Shown here: in pieces, positions 40,204 to 50,716 of the stretch
Numbering within the stretch: the first letter of the stretch is position 1
How the letters are laid out: each line of letters begins with the position of its first letter
Made by a program: the position numbers and the translations under genes
DNA from: Amphirosellinia nigrospora
Lineage: Eukaryota; Ascomycota; Sordariomycetes; Xylariales; Xylariaceae
DNA: 64,000 bases
Assembly (NCBI GenBank): GCA_004123355.1
Contig: SCHM01000006.1
Location: 186,001 to 250,000 of the forward strand
Direction: 5' to 3'
Notes under the pieces: model-generated
The model's database searches: none
What the model was told of the DNA's origin: nothing
The model's input: only the letters and a program-made list of their open reading frames with translations

Positions 40204-40491
40204 TATTAAATAGCTAAAAAATATAATATTATATATAATAATAAATAAAATAAATACTAATATATATCGATCTATTTTTTTTAATTATTCGTACGAAAAT
40301 TAAGCTTTTGTACGGAGAATTTTTTTATACGAAAAAAATTTTACCGCAGTATACTATACAATTAAATCGGGCGGATATACTAGCCTAACTTTATTATACA
40401 AACAGCTAATATTGCAGTTAATAATTAGCTATCGTACGTAGTTAATACTAATATATTAACTCCGTACATAAATAATAATACAATTGCAACA
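40204..40491. repeat. Right LTR of the 7.3 kb element
   Basis: 288 bp. The inner end (TATTAAATAGCTAAAA) is RIP-mutated, whereas the outer end keeps C and G (CAATTGCAACA). It ends CA just before the duplicated TTATT. Confidence 0.83.
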
Positions 40492-43478
40492 TTATTAGTA
40501 AATTTGTTAACTATGTAAAATATTATTACTTTAAAGTAAGTTTTAAAGGGTTTAAAGTAGGGCTAAATTTTTAAGATTTTTATTTTAGATTAATATATTT
40601 TTAATTATATTAAAAATAATTTTAGTTATATTTTTTTTCTTTTTATTAGCTTAAAATCTATTTAAAACTTGTTTTTTTACGTGATTTTAAAGCTAAAAAA
40701 TGCGTACAGCCCTATAGTACTAATAAGTACTGTAGGACTATACGTGTTTTTAAGCTTTAAAACTATAGTTTAAAATCAATATTTTAATAATTTAATAAAT
40801 GAATAAAAATCTAATAAATATTTAGTTTTAAATTTATAACTTAGTATATAAATAAAAATACTATAAAAATAAAACTAAAAATCTAGGCCCACTTTAATTG
40901 CTTTAAAATCTATGTTAAAGCTGTTAGATTTTACACAGTTAACAAATTTACTAGTAATATATATATAAAACTGTTAGCATTAAAAACGTTTTAATTAAAA
41001 AAAATACTAGGCTTAAGTAATTATTTTTTCGATTTTTTTTTATAATCTAATTTAAATTAAATATTTCATTTAGCTTAGCCTATACTTTTAGTAATTTGCC
41101 CCACTTTATTATCATTTATATAATATTTTTAGATTTGTATGGGATTACGTACAGTGTAGGTGGCCCGCGAGGGTCGGCCCGTGGCCTACCTAGTTTACTT
41201 ATCACCAGAGATCCCATCATGGACAACTGCCAGCCCGAGACTGGATTATGCAGCATGGGAGGCGCGAACCCCATTGAGAGACATCCTGGAGACATCCCAG
41301 GCCGGCTGCCCTTCGTGTACCTTAATCAAGCAGGCTGTGACATCGCTCTGCCCTGATTTGGTATCATTTGAAACCCCCAATCTGGTGGCCTATTTGTCTT
41401 TTTGTACTGGGAGGATTCTTTGGATCCATGTCTATCGTGAGGAACTTGCCCAGGGCTCTGAGGAAGAGGATGACGACGAAGTATATGGTTTCGGACAACC
41501 ATTTGAACAAGTTAGTAACTGGGAACTACTGGTGAAACTTGAGATATACGTACTACAGGGTGAGTCCTGCCCGTTCCCCCTCAAATCGGAAGGTCAGTGA
41601 GATCTGACTAATTGTACCTAGGCCAAAAGTCTCTCTGGCCCACTATAGGGTGCTCAATGCCCTACCGGGAAAAAACAGATGGCGGTGTTTTTGCTGATAA
41701 AATAGGAGGCGTTGCAAAGCATATAGTACAAAACCCCGAATCGCGCCCTGGATTGAGACGTATCAGAGCTTGGATCGACAATTGCCTCGCAACTCACAAG
41801 TCTTGTCGAGAAGCGGCGTCGAAAGCCGTTCCATTTCTGCCAAAGCGAGTCATACATGTCGGCTCTGATGATAACACTACTATCTATCTAGCTGAACCAG
41901 CAGAAGATTTAGAAGCCAGCTATATAGCTCTGTCACATCGTTGGGGCAAATCAACGCCGCCGAAACTTACGAAAGATACCCTGGGTCGGAGGAAACAAAA
42001 CATGCCGTGGAGCCAACTAACTAAGACCTTCCAAGACGCAATTCTGGTAACACGCGGACTCGGGATCCAGTATATATGGATAGACTCCTTGTGCATCGTG
42101 CAAGATGACGCCGCCGACTGGGCGGCCGAAGCTGCGAAAATGGCGTCCATATACGAAAGTGCACTCCTGGTGATCTCGGCTACCGCATCCTCTGATGAAG
42201 ATGAGGGCTGTCTGCTCCAGAGGAAACCATATACAGAAATTCGAATTACTGCGGCCGACTCGAATGAACTGTTCACCGTATTTGCAAGAAAGACGTTGCC
42301 TCACAACGGATTCCTCGCACAGCACCCCAGTGGAGTTGAACCCGAACCAACTCAGGACCCCGATGTGTTGCAGCAATGTCCGCTATTCTCTCGTGCCTGG
42401 TGCTTCCAGGAGCGACTGCTTGGTACCCGGATTCTTCACTTCTTGCGTGACGAGATGGTTTTTGAGTGCCTATCCAGCATCGATTGCGAATGCGGAATGA
42501 TGGACGGATTCACGGAAAATAATACAATACAGCTGAAAGCAGGTATTCGACTCGGTCACGTTCCAAGGATAGTGAGTTGCGTCCCGATGAGGATATAGCT
42601 TGGCAGCCAGAATCTATCAGAGAAATTCTGTTGAGACGCCGTTTGGCCGATGAGACAAAAGTGTAGGTTGACTCCACAATACATTTTGATAAATGAGCTA
42701 CATATTTGCGGCTTTATCTACTAGTATAAAACCCAAGCTGATAAACAGACTAGAGGCAAGAGAGATTATGCTGTTGACGTCTGGCATGATCTCCTTTCTG
42801 TTTATTCGGAAAAGCTCATCACATTCCCTTCGGACACCCTACCGCAGTGGCCGGATTGGCCAGCAGGTGGTGTCGCTTGACGAACTCGAAATACCTCTGT
42901 GGTCTATGGGCAGATAGTCTATTGTCGGGCCTCTTGTGGATGGTCAATATAGGGGTCAAAGGTCGATCGAACGACGAACAAAAGCTAAGGAGGCCGGCTA
43001 CATCGCGCCAACCTGGAGCTGGGCAGCCACGCAGCAAGAAGTCACCTGGGTCAACCAACATTACAAGCATGTCGATTATCTCATTGAGGTTGACTTGCAA
43101 AATTCTGGCTCTGTATATGCCGGACCCGATATCTTTGGAGCTGTTGCTGCTGGATGGCTCTCATTAACCGGAAATATCATGACTGTCACTTTCGACAAAA
43201 TGAGCTCTAGACAGGGTCACCTTACTAAGAACGGAGTCAGAAGCGAGTTTACACCAGACGAACCTGCGGTTGTTCAAAGGTTAGTGGGCAAGGAAGTGGT
43301 ATGCTTACATATCTCGACAACAAAGAGGTGGCCGTATGTTTATCCGCATCTTGCTCTCGTACTTACCCAAGTAGACATAGATAATGAAACAGAAGCGACA
43401 CGAGTCTCCTCCCTGATAGCGTTAAAGCTTCGGGTCACGTATATCGCAGAGTTGGAATCACGAGGCGATATGAATTGA

Positions 43479-44263
43479 TTGATCTACGCACTCAATAGGG
43501 ACTCGCACACAGATTGGTTTGTTGAACGCATATATTGGTGGAGCATGAGCAGCCATTCGATGCCTAGTCGCTGCGCTTTCGTCGTACCGGGCCAGGACAA
43601 GCTGTACAGTTGTAGCCGGCCAGCGACTAGACCTCGAATAGCCACCCATACTCATGCCCATATATTGTTCATTTTGTAGGGGGGTGTTGTAGGGCCTATC
43701 CAGAATAGGCCCTATAGCTAAGGGGAAGAATAAAAACCTCCGACCACGACTAAAAACCACCCCCTTCGTGGGAGGTGGAAAAGTGAGGTGACGAGGAAAA
43801 GTCCCTCACACAGACCCGCGGCCGCGGAGCCCCTTTATAAAGGGCCTCCAGCCCCGTATAAGGGGCTCCTTAGCCCCGGGTCCGTGCGGGTGCTAGACCT
43901 ATTGGGTCGTAGAACAAATTATTGGAACCATGAAAAGGACTCTGAAAGGGTAGGCTTGTTTTTAATTTAAGATGAGTAGTGCTGGAATGAGGTCAAGTTA
44001 TGAGAGATAGCATGGTATATGGTTGTATTGTATTATTTAAGGATCACCCCTTCTACACACGTGTAGGGAGAGAGACGATGTACCGAGATATTATATTTAG
44101 CAGAGCTGGACGGTCTAGTTGGTTATAGCAATAATTGTCAACGTGGCTGTATCGATGCGGCATAAGGGAAACTAGGTATATAACTACCACAATCGTGCCT
44201 GCTACTGAGATAAGGCAGACCATTCACACTTTTAATTAGCCGCCAAAGTACGATTTCTCGCGT
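43479..44263. repeat. Intergenic with solo-LTR-like segment (43685-44059)
   Basis: A purine run (GTAGGGGGG) precedes TGTTGTAGGGCC, and 375 bp later the sequence CTTCTACACA forms an imperfect inverted end, as in an LTR. Inside are hairpins (GGGCCTATCC AGAATAGGCCC at 43691-43712; GCCCCTTTATAAAGGGC) and TATAA boxes. No matching target duplication or second copy is in the window, so this remains tentative. Confidence 0.35.
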
Positions 44264-45108
44264 TTGATAGCCATCCGCACGAGAGGGGATATTATAGCTC
44301 AGTGCAATAGCTGTACCTTGGAGTATAACCGAGTCACTGAAATTTACAGTGATGATGAAGAGAAGGAAGAAACTGCTGATGAGGCTCGACCTCAAGTCCT
44401 TGTCCTCAGGGCTCTTCTGGCTGAAGCCGTGGAACGGTCAACCAAGCGCCGCAAGAATGAGACGGGTTCTGTTCCTGTTGAGTCCCTTCTGCTCCGCGAA
44501 AGCACGAGGCTCTCCTCTTCTACTATGGCGAGACGTGGGGTCTGCATATGGGTCTGGGAGACGATGCTGAGTAGGAGGCACAGTGGGGTAAACAGACTTC
44601 CTTTCCGAGGTGTTGTCTTCATGTTGGGGACATCTGATGACGGCAGGTTTCTCAAATGCTGAGGGACAAGGTTCCGAGGACGAGTCTCCCCAGGAGTAGG
44701 ATGTCCGGTCGAACATGTCGAAGCAGAAGCTGAAGCAGCAGAAACTGCTGGAGAAGGCGAAGCAGCAGAAGCTGTTGGAAGAGATGCCCGGGCACCATCC
44801 CAGCAGTTGGAGAACGAGTATTCCAGGTACTTCAGTCACCTCTCTCTTCGACATTGGAAATCTGGAAAAATGCTGGTCCCTATTATCCCGATGAGTTTCT
44901 CATCACTCGCTCCGTCGACTTCCCCAACCATCTTGGTTGTTCCCCCTCCCTTGAGGAGGTAAGTATTTATGCTGTCTCTTGGAGCATTCACAAGGACGTG
45001 AGAACTCAGAGTCAGAAAATCTTCCCGTTCGACCGCATCCCGGCCTTTACAGTGAAGTCATTCTTCCGTTCCTCGAAGGGAACCTCCGGTGGCCAGACCG
45101 TAAAGTAA
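44264..45108 (+). other. Possible decayed coding sequence, unrecognised
   Basis: Frames 44264-44662 and 44854-45108 on plus are open and have protein-like stretches (acidic SDDEEKEE, then IWKNAGPYYPDEFLITRS). Between them, at about 44720-44800, is a Glu/Ala/Lys-rich repeat coding stretch. No family is recognised and no single frame joins them. Confidence 0.25.
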
Positions 45109-45895
45109 AAAACCGAAGGCCCACCAAAGTTGCCCATGACGCTTCTAACAATTATTAGAAAAAAAACTTTAAGTGTAGTTTTTATGGGCGAAGAACAAGG
45201 GTGCAATTTCTGTCAGAGCCTATGAGTACCACCCGCCCCCTACAGATGCGTGCAAATTGAGTTATAACCGTGTAGTATAACAGCACTATAATAAAAAAAT
45301 CTTATATATACGTGTACCATACACGGTCGTACGCGGTTATACGTGTTCGTATGCAGCTAGTTAATTAGGTTGTTGTGTATATATGGCCGTTAACCTTGTG
45401 TGGGTGATCCAGGGCAAAGGGAAATCGCCCTCGAGGTCGTCAGCTTTGAATGATGAGTCAGGGGCTAGGTGCTGTGCGAGTTCAAGGTCACGGTCCTGCA
45501 CAAGCTGATCGTGAGGGTGGTTCGTGCTAATTAGCCTGGGCAGTTGACGTGCTAGCAAGGTGTCTTCAGCAGCTATTGCGGGACAGGGTAGCATGCCTGA
45601 GGGGCGTGGCAGGGAAATATGATGATTGGTGCCAATTGGCTGGGGTAAGCAAAATTGATGGTTTTGGTGTTGGTTTGATGAAACAGGCCTGGTGCGATGA
45701 TCTTGATCGCTAGCTACCATTTTGTGGGTGATCCTTGAAAGCAATGATCTCTTGCAGATGGAAAAAAAGGCAATCACCCTCCTGATCCCCAATAGGCAGT
45801 CTATTTTCCACTTCCACCACCGACTTTCCTATTCAAAACCGGTTGACATACACCCAACACCCCCCTTACTGGATCTCAATCCCACCAGCATCACC
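45109..45895. other. Intergenic upstream of F-box-like gene
   Basis: AT-rich segment with repeated TACGTG/ACACGGTCGTACGCGG motifs at 45300-45355, then sequence with an open minus frame (45361-45792) that lacks motifs. It probably holds the F-box-like promoter, with the C-rich leader CACCCAACACCCCCC at about 45851. Confidence 0.35.
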
Positions 45896-47260
45896 ATGGA
45901 TCCGTTCAACAAATTACCGCCCGAACTTCGATTAGAGATTCTCATCGCCACCAACTGTAAGCGCTCGATCTTGCAGCTCATCCAAGCCTCGCCCACCATG
46001 CTTAGACAGTACGTGCCATCCAAGAAATATATCGAACGCAAGCTATTTGACGTTGATGCCGAGTTCGACGACGATATGCTTAACGATGCCATAGCAATCA
46101 TCCAGTTTCCAGGCCAAGGAGATGGTCGTATATCGGCGTCTGTTATAGACCACGAGAAACTGTGGTCGAAGGGCTGGTTTGCCAGTACCTAGAAGAAGGA
46201 GAGGACTCCTATCAATAACAACAAAGCAATATTGATCCTAGGCGAAATCAATAGGCTGTATCATAGGCTGGTCGTGTTATTTGAGGATTACCTCACGAAA
46301 GCAACAGCTGCTTGCCCCGCCCGGGAATATTGGTGTCTCCCGCATCGAGGAGGCCAGTTAACGTTTAAATACCGTGCTGTGTGTTAGGCTCGATCTGACA
46401 CAGTGCAATGCCGCAGAGAGACGTCGGCTTCTAAAAGCCTTTCTGAGGTACGAAGTGATCAGTAAGTTGTGCTACTTGAATGACGTGAAGCGATGGCTTT
46501 GGCATCATAAGTATTGTTTAGCAGAGGAATTGTTCATGAGCCGTCTCCGAGAGTGGGGAAAAGAAGGTATATATTGCGTTAAGGACTACTTCCAATCTCT
46601 TTACAAGGCTGTGCTTATCCAATGCGGCAACTCTCAGCTACCGGAAACACCTGTTGCTCGGCATATCTCTCACGCTCCCGATGCCAGAGGGTGGAGGACT
46701 CTGAGCCGATCGCTTAAGAGTTTATTGAAAGTGAGTAATATGGTCGCCTCCGACCACTTGTGACACTGACCTTGAATTCGTACGAACTTTGCCAATGGCT
46801 GGCCTGCTTCGGGTTAGATCTGGCCACCACTGTTGTTGAAGGAGCCACAGTTGGACGACGTGCACGGGCTATAGTTGGGGAATGGCTAAAACATCTTGCA
46901 AAAGGGGCCCAAATTGTAGCTTCTTTCGCACACTGGATTCTGGACAAACTGTCTTCTCCTTGTTTGGATGTTATAGCACCTTTCAGGACGACAGCTACCT
47001 AGATGTCCCAGGCCTCTACCAGAGACTTTATCCACGCATTGAGCATATGCAAGACTGGAGTGGAATGGATGAGCAGGATAAATATCTCAAGTTGTAAAGG
47101 GCCCGAGCATGGTATTTCTCGATGACGCCCGCCTCTTCAAATCGGCCGGGGAGGGGCGACACTTCCCAGCGGACGATGTTGTCTTCCCCATATCCGATTC
47201 AACGACATCATCGGTTCCCGGCTGCATATAAACCTCCCAAGCCGCAGTCTCGGAGCTGCA
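45896..47260 (+). pseudogene. F-box-like protein gene, broken by a stop and frameshifts
   Basis: The ATG at 45896 opens MDPFNKLPPELRLEILIATN, a clear F-box-like N-terminus, followed by QLIQASPTMLRQYVPSKKYI. An in-frame TAG lies at 46190-46192, after which the same frame stays open and protein-like to about 46380 (LGEINRLYHRLVVLFEDYL). Coding then moves to the frame of 46374-46763, and later to others ending with MVFLDDARLFKSAGEG near 47110, a C-terminal block of a type I associate with these fungal F-box-like proteins. At least three frame changes are needed. F-box proteins link substrates to SCF ubiquitin ligases; lineage-expanded copies like this often decay. Confidence 0.55.
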
Positions 47261-48001
47261 GAGTGGACACCGAGGAGGAGTCTAAGCATTTATCTCAACT
47301 CCTCTCGCTCCAGGAGGCTTCCACAGTCAGAACGGCCTGATCAACCAAATACCCCTGATCACGTAGCCTGTATACTTGTGACTGTCTCCCATGCGCACAC
47401 GGTCATTTGACTGGTCTTGAAGAGTAGGTGAAGTGCCGGTACTAAGACCGGCCCTTAAATTTCAGCTTGATTTGACCCAGGTAGCCCCCCTTAATTCATA
47501 CTGTTCTCAGTATTCTAGTGACGATGACGCGTTTTCTAAGAAGGTACCTCGTCGTTGAGAAAGAGCAACTGACGATGGGCGGAAACAGGTGATATACGGG
47601 TCGAAATTATGTTATGTAGTGGACTATCAATACCTTAAAACGACAGAGAGCACCCCAGAAACTCGTGGCTCCAGATAAGGCCTGGAGAACATTACTTAAA
47701 GTTTAATGACCGACGTCAAATAAGTGAATCGCAAAATAGTACACAATACGAAGGCGTCTGTCGACTCATTGTGGCGGTGCGACGGTTTTGTCCTCTTCTT
47801 GTTACTACCCTACGAAGCTAATAAAGTCATACGGAGTCGGACGAATCTTGTGAGTCGCATTCAGTCACCGAAAGCTAAAATAGGACACCGAGACACATAA
47901 GACTCCGGCTACACAGGTCTATATTACGGTCTCCGGAAGTCCACGAGGCCGCAAGAAAAAATGGGAGGAAATTCAAGCATTGAAGGGCACTACGTCATAA
48001 T
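47261..48001. other. Intergenic, nothing recognised
   Basis: No gene or repeat seen; only short frames. Confidence 0.4.
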
Positions 48002-48433
48002 ACAGAACTGCACACTATACCACAACACTACAAAAGTAGAACGTTGTCAAGTTAAGCACTTAACTGTCTGCAGTTGACTATAAGTGTACTAGACTTGTGA
48101 CACACTATGTCTAGAAAATGGAAACTTGGACCTTTATAGCAATTTTTAGCACCTTAGTTGATCATTACTCAATTGAAGTATTCCAAGCCTTCCATATAAG
48201 CCCTTGTGACACTATATCCTTCACAGGTTTTAGAACCTCGATAATGTCACGGAGGTCTACCGTCTCCCCTGTGCCAGGAAACAGGGATCTAGGCACACGG
48301 ATCCAACCGGAACAGAGAGACTCTCTGTATATAGTCAAGTAGTTACATAGAGCCCACGGAGGTGACTCCACTGATCCTCCGCGCAACAATAGATGTTTAC
48401 ACTCTACCCTTGCGAGGTCCGTGACACCCTGTA
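48002..48433 (+). repeat. Full short copy of the dispersed repeat
   Basis: The 5' 101 bp match 9144-9244, and 48275-48427 matches 13400-13545. It is 432 bp in all, and A/T replaces G/C at many of the 5' differences, as RIP would do. It could be a non-autonomous element made by internal deletion, or a solo LTR; no clear terminal duplication was found. Confidence 0.65.
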
Positions 48434-49005
48434 TTGAGTTTAAGATCATTTTGAACGTTGCTGCTAAGTATTGATATGGAGCGAGTAATTAGAGGGGTTG
48501 TTGCTTTCACTATTACCGTTTAATTTTTGGAATGGATAGCGAACTCTGTCGGGACGGCAGATCTCGGTAGCTTGTGTGTTATCTATGTTGGATTCGCTAA
48601 GAAGCCGGAGGAACGCCATAAAGTAAACCTGCCTGATTTGAAATAATACTATGCCTGTTCCTTTTTTCGGTATCGACGTTATCGAAGGCAAGTGCGGCAA
48701 GGGCATTTACAATAGTAGATATGCCGCTGTCGGTATTATTTTTTGTTGTTGATAGCTGATTTCTTGTGTGTGTATACGTTCGAGGTTAAGTAAGGACTTA
48801 AATAACGTAGCGGCGATGATGGGATGGTGTAACATAACTTTCGTTGCTCTTTTTAGGATATTTAACGCGCAACTTAGATGGAATTGGCGAGGATATGAGT
48901 CTTGTAACTTCAAGATGATATCAATACTTGAACGGTTGTTGGCTGCGAGGTTTGATTTGATTTGATTTGATTTGATTGAGTCGAACGCCGGTACAGGGTT
49001 GGATC
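48434..49005. other. Intergenic with (TTTGA)n microsatellite
   Basis: A five-unit TTTGA tandem repeat lies at about 48951-48976. No supported gene. Confidence 0.45.
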
Positions 49006-49345
49006 CTACATCGTCTTGGCTGCGAAGTTGTGGTTTCGTACTAGCATATAAATAACCCAATGGTCAGCATCTTCGAGGTGGACGAGTGCGAGGGCCCTAG
49101 TTGTATGCGTTATTCGGTGCGCCAGCAGCTGTTTGTAGAATCTTATATAGTCGTAAACAGGCAGAAACTCCAGGCGAAAAGTGTCGTGTCTCAACGAAGA
49201 CACTAGATCAAAAGCTTTGTCGATGAGAAAATCATTTAATCTGCCACATATACTAGCACGAACGTGGTTGCTGGCCTCGTTTTGCCTAGCCTTCATGTTG
49301 TCGTCGCCAGAAAGCACAATCAGCTCATTGAGGGGTTCATTGGCA
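49006..49345 (-). other. Possible gene fragment, unrecognised
   Basis: The minus frame reads through about 110 codons with protein-like character (NEPLNELIVLSGDDNMKARQ, then LEFLPVYDYIRFYKQLLAHR, then HLEDADHWVIYMLV). No family recognised, no start context and no supported exon on either side. Confidence 0.3.
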
Positions 49346-50716
49346 GGGCGTTTTCAGTCGACGAATCGAGGAGTATTTGCGAGCTCGTTTGTAGAATTGG
49401 GACCCCCTACCTAAGGTATCCAATTAATCCTTTGTGTAAGTATTGTATTACTGGGAGGGCTGAACTCACGTTTTGTGATGCAGTTTGTGATGTTATCTTT
49501 GTCTGACTCCGCTCGTGAGGATGAGCTAGAGAAGATTCCGCTCCACCAACTCATTCTTGTTGCAGTTGCAGGGGTGGGAGTGCTGTACTGTGGCTTCGGT
49601 CAGGACTTGGTGAACTAAATGTTGCCTATTACTTACGTACTTATCCGCTACAGTCCACCGTGCTCGGTGTTATAGACCCCGGCTATACGAGCCTACTAAG
49701 GTCCGTAGGGCATTCGGAATTATCTTGTGTATATATAGGCCAGTCAGGTCTTGAGTCCTTCCAAGCAAAATGTAGAGAGAGTAAGAGGTTCTTTGATGCC
49801 ATAGCTAGTTATCGGAATCAATCGGAATGAAGCTATTCTCAAGCCCTTCTAAGCCCTTGTGATATTTGGCGCGGGGCAGACTGTTGATAGAGATGCTGGC
49901 AGTTTAGATGGTACAATGTTCGTTGAGAAGCTCTGTTAGATTAGAAAATGATGTCACAACAATGTGAGAAATAAAACGAAAGAGCTCTCGAATACTGTAG
50001 TTTAAAAATATAATTGCACTCGATTCGAAGGCAAGTGCTGGCCATGGACCCTACACGACAGTGCGGCGTGTACCGTATGACATAAAATCTTCCACCTGCA
50101 GTAGTAGCCCAGCTAGATTCCTTCTTTTCTATCTATCTAGTAGGTATCCTAGATTGACCACTTGGTCTCTGATCCCTATTTTGTGTGTTTAATAACTCAT
50201 GAATAGGGGTGATCCGAATACCCCTCGCCGACACCGAGGATGTGGGCAAAGATATCAACAATACCAGCACGCTCTAGAACTTAACGGTTCCCAACACTAG
50301 ATCGCTCCAGGAGGGAGGCTTACCGTAGGCTACACAAGATGCAATGACAAGCTCCCTTGCGTGAACAGTTTGAATCTCGCTTTGTACCTGAGCTGCGCCA
50401 GGGTTCAGGGTTTTGGGCATACATACCGATCCAGAATCCTAATTACCACTTATAGCAGCAAAGCAAAAGCACATAGAATAAGAGACTTGATTAGGACCCT
50501 ATTAGCCTCTCCGAGGTTTTGGCACGCCTATGATATTCTTTCTATATTCATCCGTAGCCGTACTACTTAATCTGCTTCTTAGTGGACAGAGGGATTTGCT
50601 CTACATTCTATCCTGCTATCTTGGACAGATCATGTATTCAAACCATGATGAATGACAGTATCATGACTAGTATTGAAACCACGAGGAACTAGCTATTCCA
50701 ACTCGTAGATGATCTC
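49346..50716. other. Intergenic, nothing recognised
   Basis: No supported gene. It holds the presumed 3' region of the methionyl-tRNA synthetase gene at its right end. Confidence 0.4.

Larger units (their letters stand above)
33186..40491. mobile_element. LTR retrotransposon, 7.3 kb, RIP-saturated
   Basis: LTRs at 33186-33467 and 40204-40491 align over their whole length (GATCTATTTTTTTTAATTAT, AATCGGGC, CTAACTTTATTATAC in order). The outer ends are TG and CA. A perfect 5 bp duplication TTATT flanks it (33181-33185, 40492-40496). Taking the element out rejoins the left arm of the palindrome, as the uninterrupted right arm confirms. The interior is over 85% A+T and T-rich on plus, which would fit coding on minus, but I found no convincing protein motif, so superfamily and direction are not assigned; 7.3 kb fits Ty3/Gypsy best. 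Confidence 0.85.
20661..41199. mobile_element. Palindromic foldback element (about 970 bp) expanded to 20.5 kb by nested insertions
   Basis: The ends are inverted repeats beginning AGTAAAC, flanked by a TA duplication (20659-20660, 41200-41201). The left arm is 20661-20889, then 33162-33185, then 40492 to about 40721. The right arm is about 40722-41199. The arms align along nearly their whole length: GC-rich outer 80 bp, then AAATCTAAAAATATTATAT, AAGCCTAGTATTTTTTTT, TTTTATATATATATTA and AGTAAATTTGTTAACT in matching order. The symmetry axis is near 40722 in AGTACTAATAAGTACT. Without the insertions it is a near-complete palindrome of about 970 bp with no coding capacity. TA duplication and an AGT start fit a non-autonomous Tc1/mariner-pogo-type element, but the family is not named. 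Confidence 0.85.
20454..43478 (+). pseudogene. HET-domain protein gene split by nested transposons and frameshifted
   Basis: The 5' part is 20454-20660 (ATG at 20454, 69 codons) and resumes at 41202. A 62 bp GT-AG intron (41560-41621, branch CTGACTAAT) follows, and coding runs on to about 43478. The duplicated TA at 20659-20660 and 41200-41201 marks the insertion; with one TA kept, the two halves join in phase and the phase also agrees with the downstream intron. In the joined protein the HET block starts near residue 289 (YIALSHRWG), followed by YIWIDSLCIVQDD and, later, WCFQERLLGTRILHF. HET domains trigger heterokaryon-incompatibility cell death. The 3' half is also damaged: frame changes lie near 42545, 42843 and 42965, and an intron is likely around 42660-42750. 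The coding end is inferred from ORF 42936-43478, which holds IAPTWSWAA, a typical late HET-protein motif. Confidence 0.85.

Noticed and set aside
21000-41100. AT-rich block considered as mitochondrial DNA insertion or a centromere
   Set aside because: Paired LTRs, inverted repeats and target-site duplications explain nearly the whole block, and the AT bias has the C-to-T/G-to-A pattern of RIP.
41096-41356. 86-codon ORF at the right border of the transposon stack
   Set aside because: It starts inside the right arm of the palindrome and reads the HET exon in the wrong frame; the correct frame is the one that joins with the left fragment.
48707-49060. 117-codon ORF on minus
   Set aside because: It reads through the (TTTGA)n microsatellite and lacks any protein-like pattern.
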